A stretch of 64,000 nucleotides of DNA from Malaciobacter halophilus (GTDB lineage Bacteria; Campylobacterota; Campylobacteria; Campylobacterales; Arcobacteraceae), in NCBI RefSeq assembly GCF_002837275.1, contig NZ_NXIF01000026.1:36645-100644 (forward strand). The letters are read 5' to 3'. The position numbers were made by a program, and so were the translations under genes. A model generated the notes under the pieces. That model ran no database searches and was not told where the DNA came from. It was given only the letters and a program-made list of their open reading frames with translations. Shown piece after piece: positions 1 to 8,395 of the stretch. Within the stretch, counting starts at the first letter, position 1; each line of letters opens with the position of its first letter.

Positions 1-459
1 TACAGCCCCTGGTCTTTCTGCAGTTGCAATTTTGAATGCATCTCTTACCATAGAAGAGATATTATTTCCATTTACAACCTGTTTTGCATATTTTGTCATA
101 GGTCTCATCATATCTACAATATCAATGATTTGAAATCTACCTTGTTTTGACTTTTTGATTGGTTTTTGCCCAGTAATCATCATCATAGGCATTCCACCAA
201 GTTGCGCATATGCAGCACTTGTAGCAAAGTTAGTAGCTCCAGGGCCTAAAGTTGATAAACATACTCCAACTTTTCCTGTTAATCTTCCATAAGTTGCAGC
301 CATAAATCCTGCACCTTGCTCATGTCTTGTCAATATTAATTTGATAGGTGATTTTCTTAATGACTCAAGTAGGTCTAAATTCTCTTCACCTGGAATACCA
401 AAAATATATTCAACACCTTCGTTTTCTAAAGCCTTGATAAATAAATCAGATGCTTTCAT
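1..459 (-). CDS. Acetolactate synthase large subunit (thiamine-diphosphate enzyme), N-terminal part only
   Basis: The first 153 codons of a minus-strand gene are visible; the rest lies left of the window. The protein opens MKASDLFIKALENEGVEYIF and continues with a GIPGEEN motif and then LTRHEQGAGFMA, which holds the catalytic Glu of the Pyr domain of thiamine-diphosphate enzymes, followed by STLGPGATN. These are hallmarks of the acetolactate synthase/pyruvate oxidase family, and the sequence is closest in style to acetolactate synthase. The enzyme condenses two pyruvates to 2-acetolactate in branched-chain amino acid synthesis or in the acetoin pathway. The start has a good GGAG ribosome-binding site. 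Whether it is the anabolic (ilvB) or catabolic (alsS) type cannot be decided from this fragment. Confidence 0.85.
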   Translation of the reverse strand, partial: MKASDLFIKALENEGVEYIFGIPGEENLDLLESLRKSPIKLILTRHEQGAGFMAATYGRLTGKVGVCLSTLGPGATNFATSAAYAQLGGMPMMMITGQKPIKKSKQGRFQIIDIVDMMRPMTKYAKQVVNGNNISSMVRDAFKIATAERPGAV

Positions 460-1010
460 CTTATCTCCAAATTATTGATTTAAAATTTAATTTGTGTTAG
501 TTTCCCACAAAAAGTTTTAAACTGAAATTAAAGTTATAATATACTTTAAATACGTAATACTATTTGAATGCAAATGGATAGTTTTTGACCATTTTTTGAG
601 TAATTACTATATAAAAAATATACAATAATTATTTATTATATCAAAAAAAAAGTTTTTAAAGCTTTACAAAGACCTAAAATAGGTATTTCTAGCCATAAAA
701 TTTGATAAAAATTTTTTTCTAATTTTCAATTGTTACTTTTTTATACAAAAATCATAACTAATTTTATCATGATAAAAATAGATAAGTAGCTTCTAGTGTA
801 AAAATAGTGAATATTTATAAAAAACTAATCTTAAATATTAAGAAATATTAAAGTATTGCTTAAATAATCTTTTGAAGGTAGTAATTTCTTTAAAATAAGT
901 AAAAATAAACTATAATATCTTTTACTTATAATAAAAATAAATTTATTTTATATATAATTAAAAAGTGTTAGTATAAAATATTGAAAACTTAAGAAAATTT
1001 AGGATTGCAA
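460..1010. other. AT-rich divergent intergenic region with two inverted repeats
   Basis: About 550 bases separate the divergent acetolactate synthase and nitrite reductase genes. I see no coding sequence. It holds an inverted repeat with arms TTAAAGT (528-534) and ACTTTAA (543-549) around TATAATAT, and a perfect 16-base palindrome at 762-777. TATAAT-like -10 boxes for the rightward gene occur near 911-935. The repeats are candidate operators; the regulator cannot be named from sequence. Confidence 0.5.
762..777. promoter_or_regulatory. Perfect 16-bp palindrome, candidate operator of the nitrite reductase gene
   Basis: TTTTATCATGATAAAA is a perfect dyad lying about 235 bases upstream of the nitrite reductase start. 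The half-site TTATC/GATAA has the shape of a dimeric regulator site, but it does not match the FNR consensus (TTGAT-N4-ATCAA). It lies far upstream for a repressor of the rightward gene, so it may belong to an unseen upstream start site. Confidence 0.35.
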
Positions 1011-2588
1011 ATGGAAAAAGAGTTATCAAAACTTGAACAACTAAAAGCATCAAGAAACCCATTAAGAGTAATTGATGATATATATAAAGAAGCAAATGAA
1101 GGTGTGCCATTAAGTGAAGATTATATTGGTTTATTGAAGTGGTATGGAATGTATCCACATATAAATCATGATGACTTAGAAGATAAAAAATACTTCATGA
1201 AAAGAATAAAACTAGTAGATGCTTCTATGAATCTTGAACAACTTAAAGTTATGGGTAAAATTGGAACACAGTTTGCTCAAGGTTTAATAGATTTTACAAC
1301 AAGAGAGAATGTACAGTTTCATTATATTCAAATAAAAGATTTACCTAAAATTTTTGAGATGCTTGAATCTGTTGGCTTAACATCAAGAATGGCATCAGGA
1401 GATGGTCCAAGACCAATTGTAACATGTCCAGTAAGTGGTTTAGATGCTACTGAGATATTAGATGTAAGAGATATAGTAAAAGAAATAGATACATATTTTG
1501 ACACAAATGAAGATGAATTTTGTAATTTTCCTAGAAAATATAAAATATCAATTAGTGGATGTTCTTGTCATTGCTGTGGTCATGAGATACAAGATATTGC
1601 ATTTACAGCTTTTAAAGATAATGAAGAGGTTCTTTTTGATTTAACTATTGGTGGTGGATTAGCAAAATCAAAACAGATAGCTTATAGAGCAAATAGATAT
1701 GTAAAAAAAGAACAAATAAAAGATGTAGCAGTAGCTGTTGCAGAAATTTTTAGAGATAATGGAAATAGACATAATAGAAATAAAGCAAGAGTAAGACACT
1801 TGATTAATGAATGGGGTGTTGAGAAATTTGTAAATGAAATAGAAAATAAAATTGGATATAAACTTCAAGTTGGATTACAAGAGCCTCAAATCACTCCAAT
1901 ACAGAAAAGAAATCATTTTGGAATTAATAAATCAAAAATCAAAGGTGAAAGCTTTATTGGGTTTGCAACAATTGCAGGAAGAGTATCTGGAGAAGATTTT
2001 GTAAATTTTGCTAATATTTTAGAAAAATATGATGCAAAAGGTATAAGACTTACAACTACACAAAACTTTATTGTATATGGAGTAAAAGATGAAGTTGCCA
2101 AGCAGTTAGCAGATGAGTTTGATGCTTTGGGTTATCCTTATGAACCTAATACTTTTAGAGCAAGAACACAAAGCTGTACAGGAAAACAATACTGTAAATT
2201 TGGAATTACAGAAACTAAAAACTATACAAAATCTTTGATTAAATATTTAGAAGAAAAACATAGTGATTTTGATGAAAGCGTAATGATTTCAGTATCAGGT
2301 TGTGGAAATGCTTGTTCTCATCCACAAGTTTCAGATATTGGACTTATTGGTTGTAAAACTAGAATAGATGGACAAAGAGTTGAAGCTTATGATATTCATT
2401 TAGCAGGACACTTAGAAGGTACACAAAATAGTAAATTTAGTCAATCACAAAAACTAAAAGTTGCAGCAAATGAAGTTCCACGTTTTCTTGAAAATTTAAT
2501 TAATGAATATAAAAAAAATAATTTAAATAGTAGTAGCTTTAAAGAGTATCTAACAAAAGTTGATTTACATACAATACAAAAGAGTTAA
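1011..2588 (+). CDS. Siroheme-dependent nitrite/sulfite reductase (NirA/CysI family)
   Basis: A 525-aa protein with the duplicated ferredoxin-like/siroheme layout of assimilatory nitrite and sulfite reductases, which perform the six-electron reduction of nitrite to ammonia or sulfite to sulfide. The ligands of the coupled 4Fe-4S/siroheme centre are visible as SCTGKQYC (Cys389 and Cys395) and SGCGNAC (Cys431 and Cys435). A Cys-rich stretch at 184-189 (CSCHCC) in the first half is unusual. The CTGKQYC form is the one typical of ferredoxin-nitrite reductases, so nitrite is the more likely substrate. The ATG at 1011 is preferred over an in-frame TTG at 1005 because AGGA at 1001-1004 sits six bases before it. 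The gene stands alone, and its 3' end overlaps that of the convergent channel gene by four bases. Confidence 0.85.
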   Translation: MEKELSKLEQLKASRNPLRVIDDIYKEANEGVPLSEDYIGLLKWYGMYPHINHDDLEDKKYFMKRIKLVDASMNLEQLKVMGKIGTQFAQGLIDFTTRENVQFHYIQIKDLPKIFEMLESVGLTSRMASGDGPRPIVTCPVSGLDATEILDVRDIVKEIDTYFDTNEDEFCNFPRKYKISISGCSCHCCGHEIQDIAFTAFKDNEEVLFDLTIGGGLAKSKQIAYRANRYVKKEQIKDVAVAVAEIFRDNGNRHNRNKARVRHLINEWGVEKFVNEIENKIGYKLQVGLQEPQITPIQKRNHFGINKSKIKGESFIGFATIAGRVSGEDFVNFANILEKYDAKGIRLTTTQNFIVYGVKDEVAKQLADEFDALGYPYEPNTFRARTQSCTGKQYCKFGITETKNYTKSLIKYLEEKHSDFDESVMISVSGCGNACSHPQVSDIGLIGCKTRIDGQRVEAYDIHLAGHLEGTQNSKFSQSQKLKVAANEVPRFLENLINEYKKNNLNSSSFKEYLTKVDLHTIQKS

Positions 2589-2601
2589 TCCTCTTTTGTA
2601 T
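2574..2601. terminator. Bidirectional terminator between nitrite reductase and ClC channel genes
   Basis: An 11-bp perfect stem (2574-2584 with 2591-2601) has a six-base loop TTAATC. The stop codons of both convergent genes lie inside the loop/stem, and A/T-rich arms give a U-tract in each direction. Confidence 0.8.
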
Positions 2602-3961
2602 GTCTTATAATATTTTTCAATCTTCTTCTCATTTTTACAATTTTTTCTTTACTTTTGGATGAGAGGTCAATATCGTTGTTTTCAAAATCTTTTCCAAATT
2701 CAATACTAAGCATATCTGATTTTTTCATTTTTAGTATTTGTGAAAAGAATACACTTCTATGCCCAGTAATTAAAAAACTAATTACTGCACTAATAGCTGC
2801 ATAATGGGCAATCTCTATACCAAAGAGTTCAACTGCCATAATAGTAGCTGCTATTGGAGCATTTGCCGCACCTGCTAAAACACTTGTAAATCCAAGTGCT
2901 GCAAATAGTGCAAGATTGTCTCCAAATATTTCTCCTAAAAAGTGTCCACTAGTAGCACCAATATAAAAAATAGGAGTAATAACTCCACCACTACCACCAG
3001 CAGATAGAGTTATGGAGGTGAAAATAGTTTTCATTATAAATGCATACCAAGGTATATCTTCTGCAATACTTGGGTCAGAATAAAGTACATCTGAAATAGT
3101 ATTTAATCCTAATCCAAAGTATCTATCTCCCACAAAAAAAGATAAAATAACTAGTATTAATCCTCCTAAAAAGGCTTTAGTATAAATATTTATATCTATT
3201 CTTTTTATATAATAATCAGATTTTTTAAAAGCAGTAATTAAAAAGTCTGATACTATACCAAAAAATAGACCTGCTATAATAACTTGAAATACTAATGTTA
3301 AATCTAAAGGAATAGTTTGAGAAAAATGCAAATTAAAGTAAGTATAATTAACTCCAAGCATTTTTGCTGTTGTATATGCAGCAAATCCAGAGATAAATGA
3401 AGGAAGAAGCACATCATACATAATAATACCTACAATTAATACTTCTACACCAAATATTGCACCTGAAATTGGAGTACCAAAAACAGAAGCAAAACCTGCA
3501 CTAATTCCACAAATTACTAATTTTTTTCTATCTTTTTTTGAAAATTTAAAAAGGTCTGATAGGAAAGAAGCACTTCCTGCACCTATTTGTGCACCTGGTC
3601 CTTCTTTTCCCGCAGACCCACCTGCAAAAAGAGTTATTATTGTTGCAAGCAACTTTATAGGTATAACTGCAACTTCAATTTTCCCATCTTTTTTATGAAC
3701 AGCTTCAATAACTTTTTCTGTTCCATGTCCTTTTGCATTGGGTGCGAATTTTTTAACAAGATAAACACTTAACATCAAAGCAAAAGGTAATAAATAATAA
3801 TAATCAAAAGGTAGGAAACTTCTACTTACTTCTGCTTGATGAATTGTGTTTAAAAAGAATGTGATTATAAACCCAATTGTAACACCTATAAAAGATGATA
3901 ATAAAACCCATTTTGTAACACTAAAAAATATAACTGATTGTTCTAAAATATGTTTTCTCAT
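2585..3961 (-). CDS. ClC-family voltage-gated chloride channel or Cl-/H+ antiporter
   Basis: A 458-aa integral membrane protein with the ClC signatures in order: GHGTEKVIEAV (about 78-88), GGSAGKEGPGAQIG (about 114-127) with the gating glutamate at Glu120, a GFASVFGTPISGAIFGVEVL helix (about 154-175), and SAGGSGGVITP in the second half. About ten hydrophobic segments are spread along the chain, as expected for the inverted-repeat fold. It would move chloride across the inner membrane, perhaps in acid resistance. There is no CBS domain, and the C-terminus is short and basic. The start is an ATG. The gene is monocistronic and convergent with the nitrite reductase. Confidence 0.88.
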   Translation of the reverse strand: MRKHILEQSVIFFSVTKWVLLSSFIGVTIGFIITFFLNTIHQAEVSRSFLPFDYYYLLPFALMLSVYLVKKFAPNAKGHGTEKVIEAVHKKDGKIEVAVIPIKLLATIITLFAGGSAGKEGPGAQIGAGSASFLSDLFKFSKKDRKKLVICGISAGFASVFGTPISGAIFGVEVLIVGIIMYDVLLPSFISGFAAYTTAKMLGVNYTYFNLHFSQTIPLDLTLVFQVIIAGLFFGIVSDFLITAFKKSDYYIKRIDINIYTKAFLGGLILVILSFFVGDRYFGLGLNTISDVLYSDPSIAEDIPWYAFIMKTIFTSITLSAGGSGGVITPIFYIGATSGHFLGEIFGDNLALFAALGFTSVLAGAANAPIAATIMAVELFGIEIAHYAAISAVISFLITGHRSVFFSQILKMKKSDMLSIEFGKDFENNDIDLSSKSKEKIVKMRRRLKNIIRHTKED

Positions 3962-4159
3962 GTAAGTACTTAATAATTGGTTTTTCTTTGATTTTAACTT
4001 ATTTAATATGAATTTAAGATTAGAAAATGAAAAAATTTCAATATTTGGTGCCTATTTTTAGGTACTTTGTAAAAAAAAGTAAAAAAAAATCAAAAATCAA
4101 TCACAAAAATCCTTAAATTTTGCTATAATATATATAATTACTACAAAAAAAGGGTAAGA
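3962..4159. promoter_or_regulatory. Divergent promoter region with an extended -10 box
   Basis: This stretch separates the channel gene (minus) and a small unknown gene (plus). TGCTATAAT at 4121-4129 is an extended -10 box about 30 bases before the rightward GTG start. A short hairpin with arms GTGCCTA and TAGGTAC lies at 4048-4065. Confidence 0.55.
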
Positions 4160-4594
4160 GTGGAGAATTTAGCGAAAGAAATTTCTGAAGTTATAGTTTC
4201 AAGTAGAATCACAAATATTACAGATAATATGGATGATGTTATAGATATACTACAAAAGGATGAGGACCTATTTTATAAAGTAGAAAATCTATTAACAAAA
4301 GATGATATTGTTTGGGTAAATAAAAATAATAATAAAATTTTCTTTGAAGTATCTTTTGAAAATGATTATCCAAAATCTGTAAATAGTAAAATATTGGACT
4401 TAGAAACTGAGGTAAAATGGATTGAGAATCAAGTATGTAAAGATGAAGACTCAATTAATTGGGAAAATGTTAAGTATAGATATAAAAGAGCATTAAAAGA
4501 GTTAGGCTTCAAAAATGTTACTTATTATCAAAAAGTAAGAGAAGTAATCTTAACACATAAACCAAAAAAGTGGAGATTTCTAAACAATAACTAA
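4160..4594 (+). CDS. Hypothetical protein, 144 aa
   Basis: I do not recognise the family. The protein is acidic and soluble-looking, with no signal peptide or membrane segment. It has a helical N-terminus (MENLAKEISEVIVSS), a beta-rich middle (DDIVWVNKNNNKIFFEVSF) and a basic C-terminus ending KPKKWRFLNN. The start is GTG with AAGGG six bases upstream, and an extended -10 box lies 30 bases upstream. It precedes the GNAT gene by 74 bases and may be cotranscribed with it. Real coding is supported by its promoter, its ribosome-binding site and its fit between neighbouring genes. Confidence 0.6.
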   Translation: MENLAKEISEVIVSSRITNITDNMDDVIDILQKDEDLFYKVENLLTKDDIVWVNKNNNKIFFEVSFENDYPKSVNSKILDLETEVKWIENQVCKDEDSINWENVKYRYKRALKELGFKNVTYYQKVREVILTHKPKKWRFLNNN

Positions 4595-4599
4595 AAACT

Positions 4600-4664
4600 A
4601 TTCCTACATATACATATTCTAAGAATATTTAGAGTAGATTAATACATAAAAATTATGTAGGAAT
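4600..4664 (+). promoter_or_regulatory. Inverted repeat enclosing 43 bases that masks the GNAT ribosome-binding site
   Basis: Perfect 11-base arms ATTCCTACATA (4600-4610) and TATGTAGGAAT (4654-4664) flank a spacer that itself contains the small dyad ATATTC-TAA-GAATAT. The right arm carries AGGA, the only plausible Shine-Dalgarno for the ATG at 4669, so pairing would hide it. The same structure could act as a weak terminator or attenuator of the upstream gene. Confidence 0.5.
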
Positions 4665-4668
4665 ATCT

Positions 4669-5193
4669 ATGCAAGAAATATTATTAAATTCAATAAATTC
4701 AAAATATTTTGACACTTCATGGAGTCTTTACCAAGACTCTTTTCCATCAAATGAAAAAAGAGAATTAAAATCACAAGAAAAAGCTTTTCAAAATCATAAT
4801 TATAATGCTTTATGTTATATAGATGATAAAAATGAGTTTATTGCTTTACTTTTTTATTGGCAATTACATAAGTTTATTTTTATAGAACATTTTGCTGTGA
4901 ATCCTAAACTTAGAGGACAATCTTATGGTTCTAAAATTCTAAACAAGTTTTTAGAAAATAAAGAGAATATTGTATTAGAAATTGAGCCTGTTTGTGATGA
5001 AATGACACAAAAAAGATTGAACTTTTATAAAAGATTAGAGTTTTTTGAAAACGAGTATGAACACTATCAAATTCCTTTAAAAAAGGATGATAAACCAATT
5101 AAGCTATCATTATTATCTTATAAAAAAGCAATCAATAATGAAGAGTATAGTAAACTTCATAAAATGATGCAAGAAAATCTTGCAATTTATTAG
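4669..5193 (+). CDS. GNAT-family N-acetyltransferase
   Basis: A 174-aa protein with the acetyl-CoA pyrophosphate-binding motif of the GNAT fold at about 82-96 (VNPKLRGQSYGSKIL, i.e. the R/Q-x-x-G-x-G/A signature). It is followed by the typical NFYKRLEFF motif-B segment, where the enzyme's substrate loop folds back. It would transfer an acetyl group from acetyl-CoA to an amine; the substrate is unknown. Its ribosome-binding site sits in an inverted repeat (see 4600-4664). The glycerate kinase gene begins 21 bases downstream, so the two are probably cotranscribed. Confidence 0.8.
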   Translation: MQEILLNSINSKYFDTSWSLYQDSFPSNEKRELKSQEKAFQNHNYNALCYIDDKNEFIALLFYWQLHKFIFIEHFAVNPKLRGQSYGSKILNKFLENKENIVLEIEPVCDEMTQKRLNFYKRLEFFENEYEHYQIPLKKDDKPIKLSLLSYKKAINNEEYSKLHKMMQENLAIY

Positions 5194-5214
5194 GATAATA
5201 TTTTAGGAGAAGTT

Positions 5215-6366
5215 ATGAATATATTGATTGCTAGTGATTCATTTAAAGACTCATTAAGTTCAATAGAAGTTGCAAATAGTATTCAAAAAGGCTTTAAAAG
5301 AGTCTTCTATGATGCAAAATATGAAAAAGTTTTTTTAGCAGATGGTGGAGAAGGTACTCTTGAAGCTGTTTGTTCACAAATTTCAGATTGTGAAATAAAA
5401 AAACATGAAGTGTTAAATCCTATTGATGAAAAAATAGAAGCAAAATATGCTTTTATAAATGAATCAACTGCATTAATAGAAATGGCACAAGCAAGTGGAT
5501 TAGAACTTGTTCCAAGAGATAAAAGAGATATAATTAACTCTACAAGCTTTGGCTTTGGACAATTAATCGCTGATGCTGTAAAGAATGGAGCAAAGAAATT
5601 AATTTTAGCAATTGGTGGTAGTGCCACAAATGATGTTGGAATTGGAATGCTTCAAGCTTTAGGTGTAAAGTTTTATGATGAGCATAATGAGGAGTTGTCT
5701 TCTAAAAAAATCCTTACTGCTAAAGATATTTTTAAAATTGAGAGTTTTGATATAAGTGCATTAAGAAGTTTTAGAGATATTAAGATTGTAATAGCTAGTG
5801 ATGTAACAAATCCTTTATGTGGTAAACAAGGAGCTACTCATATTTTTGCAAAACAAAAAGGTGCAACTTCAAAACATATTGATTTTTTAGAAGAGAGTAT
5901 TTTTAAGTTTGCAAAAATCTGTGAAAAAAAACTTGCAAAAAAAACAAAAGACAAGCAAGGTGCTGGTGCTGCTGGAGGAGTAGGATTTGCTTTAAATACT
6001 TTTTTAAATGCAAAATTTAAAAGTGGGATTGATACTGTAAGTGAGTTGATCTTTTTAGAAGATAGAATTAAAAATGCAGATTTAGTTATCACAGGAGAAG
6101 GAAGAGTTGATTCTCAAACAGCATATGGTAAAACAATCACGGGAGTTTTAAAACTTTCTAAAAGTTATAAAAAGCCAGCAATTATAATTGCTGGGAGCCT
6201 AGATGAAGGATATGAAAAACTATATACATTAGGAGCTACATCAATTTTTGATATTACGCCAGCTCCTCTTGATATAGAAGATTTATTATCACAAGCTGAT
6301 AAAAATTTAAGTGCAACTGCATACTCAATTGCAAGTATGCTGCATTTAGGGCAAACTTTAAAATAA
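5215..6366 (+). CDS. Glycerate kinase (GlxK/GarK type)
   Basis: A 383-aa protein matching the usual length of class I glycerate kinases. It has the family's N-terminus MNILIASDSFKDSLSS, the glycine-rich ADGGEGTLEAV (about 43-53), AIGGSATNDVGIGMLQALG (about 133-151), the GAGAAGGVGFAL loop (about 249-260) and DLVITGEGRVDSQTAYGKT (about 285-303). It phosphorylates D-glycerate, normally to 2-phosphoglycerate, feeding glycolate/glyoxylate carbon into lower glycolysis. Start context GGAGAAGTTATG is good. It is probably in one transcript with the GNAT gene. The 3' end is closed by a strong hairpin shared with the convergent dynamin operon. Confidence 0.88.
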   Translation: MNILIASDSFKDSLSSIEVANSIQKGFKRVFYDAKYEKVFLADGGEGTLEAVCSQISDCEIKKHEVLNPIDEKIEAKYAFINESTALIEMAQASGLELVPRDKRDIINSTSFGFGQLIADAVKNGAKKLILAIGGSATNDVGIGMLQALGVKFYDEHNEELSSKKILTAKDIFKIESFDISALRSFRDIKIVIASDVTNPLCGKQGATHIFAKQKGATSKHIDFLEESIFKFAKICEKKLAKKTKDKQGAGAAGGVGFALNTFLNAKFKSGIDTVSELIFLEDRIKNADLVITGEGRVDSQTAYGKTITGVLKLSKSYKKPAIIIAGSLDEGYEKLYTLGATSIFDITPAPLDIEDLLSQADKNLSATAYSIASMLHLGQTLK

Positions 6367-6391
6367 AAGAGAGTTAAATACTCTCTTTTAT
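6363..6391. terminator. Bidirectional terminator between glycerate kinase and dynamin operon
   Basis: A perfect 12-bp stem (6363-6374 with 6380-6391) has the five-base loop TAAAT. It overlaps the stop codons of both convergent genes. The outer stem is A/T, giving U-tracts on each strand. Confidence 0.82.
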
Positions 6392-8395
6392 CTCATATAG
6401 CTTTTTAATCTTATTATTATATATGTCTTTCTTTGATTCAACAAATCTAATTCTATCTTCATTTATCTCTAAATATTGTTGTTTAGAGTATTTTATAATT
6501 TTAAATAAATAGTTTCTTTTTGATGTTAGAAAATCTTCGATTTTTTCAAACCCGAAATTAACTTTTAATTTTGTAAGAATTTCATCTTCTCTTGGATGAA
6601 CAACATTGAATTTAGTAGGTTCTTTTTTATGTAGTTCTTCAGACTCTTTTATTTGTTGTTCAAAGTGAGCTATCGTTGCTTGAGTTGTTTGTATATAAGA
6701 GTATGATAAAGCTCCATTAAAATATGCAAACTTTTTTCTAAGTGCAGAAATGTTTTCTAAAATTGCTCTATGAAAGTCAATTAATACATTTTCATAAACT
6801 TTTGCAGCAAAGTGTCTAGTATTTGAGAACTCTAAATCAGATGAAATTTCTCTATGTTTTTTTATTTTTTCATAAGCTTCTTGCCATTTATGAACTTCTG
6901 ATTTTAATATTCTATATACATCTCTAAAGGCTTCATCTGTTTGCAATTCATTATTTTTTAACATTTTAATTGAACGTTTAAACATTTTATCAATTGTTTG
7001 ATCATCATAAAAAAGATTTTTATACACATTATCACTATCTATCCAATATGTAGTAAATTCTACTTTTTCTATTTTATCTGAAGTTAAAAATTTACCTTTT
7101 TTTTCTTGGTATCTATAATCTGTGATTTTTTTTACATTTTTAAATGTCTCGCTAGCCATTTTTTCCATAATTGTTTCAAGTGAATTATATATATTAAATA
7201 AATCTTTAGAGTATTTTTTATGAATATTATCAAAAGCTTCTAAGATTGCTTCTTCTTTAGATTTTAATATCTCTATTAAAGAGTCATATGTTCCAATTAT
7301 TGTTTCATACTCTTTTATCAAAATATCACATACATTTCTTAAATCTTTTTTTATTGCAAACTCTTTTGCTTCTTTAGCTTTAGGTCGAATTGTATTTTCA
7401 ATAAACTCTAAAACAGCATTTATATTAGACTCTTCTAGTTGTTTTAAATCTATTGAAACATCTTTTGATTGAATTTTTTTAACTTCATTTTTAAAACTTT
7501 CAAAGTTTTTTGAAAAGAATTGTAAAGAATCAACTTCTAAGTTTTCACTTAGTTTTGATTTAAATTCATTTGTAATTTGCTCATAAGCACTCTCTAAAAG
7601 TATATTTTTTTGATGTTTTCTTGAATCAAGTGCTTGTTTAGCAGAAATAGGAATAACTTCTGCAAAATATTTTCCAAATCTATCTTTTATATAATTTGTA
7701 GTTGTTTGAATCTGTTCTTGTGTAAACTTATCTTTTTGGTTTAGAACGCATAGTGATTTATCTTTAAAGTGTTGCATATACTCTTCAAGTACTTCTGCTT
7801 CACTTAATTTACCTGCATTATCAATAAGAGTAAGCCAAATAATTCCACCAACATCTCTTAAAACTCTTCTTGTAGTCTCTGTATCACTTTGACTTTGAGA
7901 ATTTAAACCAGGAGTATCAACAAAAGATATATCTCGTAAAATATCCATAGGAGCATATAAAGTTAGATATTTTACTTCTTCTAATTCTTCTTTTCTTTGG
8001 TCTGTAAATTCAGCAATAGCATCAATACTATAATACTCTTCTGCTCCAGATTTATATGTAATTTTTAGTTTATACTCTTCACCATAATTAATAAAATTTA
8101 CTTTTGATGTTACAGGTGTTATTCCAGTTGGAAGAATATTTCTTGATAATAATGCATTTAAAAAAGTTGATTTTCCAGCACTAAATTGACCTGTTATAGC
8201 AACTTCCATAGGATATCTTGCTCTTCTTGTAAATTTATCTAGTATGGATTTTAGTTGAACAGAAGGCAAAAAATCATCATCTAATAAAAGATCTTTTACT
8301 CTTCTTATTTCTCCTACTATACTATTTTCATATGCAACTTCTTTTTTTATATATGCTTGTTTGTACTCTTCTATAAATTGTTGTAATAACCTCAT
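6374..8395 (-). CDS. Bacterial dynamin-like GTPase, smaller member of a tandem pair
   Basis: A 673-aa large GTPase. The P-loop is GQFSAGKST (69-77), switch I is ILPTGITPVTS (87-97), G3 is DTPGL (160-164) and G4 is NQKD (219-222). The rest is long helical stalk sequence, followed by a hydrophobic/amphipathic region. Bacterial dynamin-like proteins bind and remodel or tether membranes in a GTP-dependent manner. The gene overlaps the upstream larger partner by ATGA, implying translational coupling. Campylobacter jejuni carries an equivalent tandem pair (Cj0411/Cj0412) shown to form a heteromeric membrane-tethering complex, and this pair is most likely its orthologue. That assignment rests on known family behaviour, not on this sequence alone. 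Confidence 0.85.
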   Translation of the reverse strand: MRLLQQFIEEYKQAYIKKEVAYENSIVGEIRRVKDLLLDDDFLPSVQLKSILDKFTRRARYPMEVAITGQFSAGKSTFLNALLSRNILPTGITPVTSKVNFINYGEEYKLKITYKSGAEEYYSIDAIAEFTDQRKEELEEVKYLTLYAPMDILRDISFVDTPGLNSQSQSDTETTRRVLRDVGGIIWLTLIDNAGKLSEAEVLEEYMQHFKDKSLCVLNQKDKFTQEQIQTTTNYIKDRFGKYFAEVIPISAKQALDSRKHQKNILLESAYEQITNEFKSKLSENLEVDSLQFFSKNFESFKNEVKKIQSKDVSIDLKQLEESNINAVLEFIENTIRPKAKEAKEFAIKKDLRNVCDILIKEYETIIGTYDSLIEILKSKEEAILEAFDNIHKKYSKDLFNIYNSLETIMEKMASETFKNVKKITDYRYQEKKGKFLTSDKIEKVEFTTYWIDSDNVYKNLFYDDQTIDKMFKRSIKMLKNNELQTDEAFRDVYRILKSEVHKWQEAYEKIKKHREISSDLEFSNTRHFAAKVYENVLIDFHRAILENISALRKKFAYFNGALSYSYIQTTQATIAHFEQQIKESEELHKKEPTKFNVVHPREDEILTKLKVNFGFEKIEDFLTSKRNYLFKIIKYSKQQYLEINEDRIRFVESKKDIYNNKIKKLYEIKESI

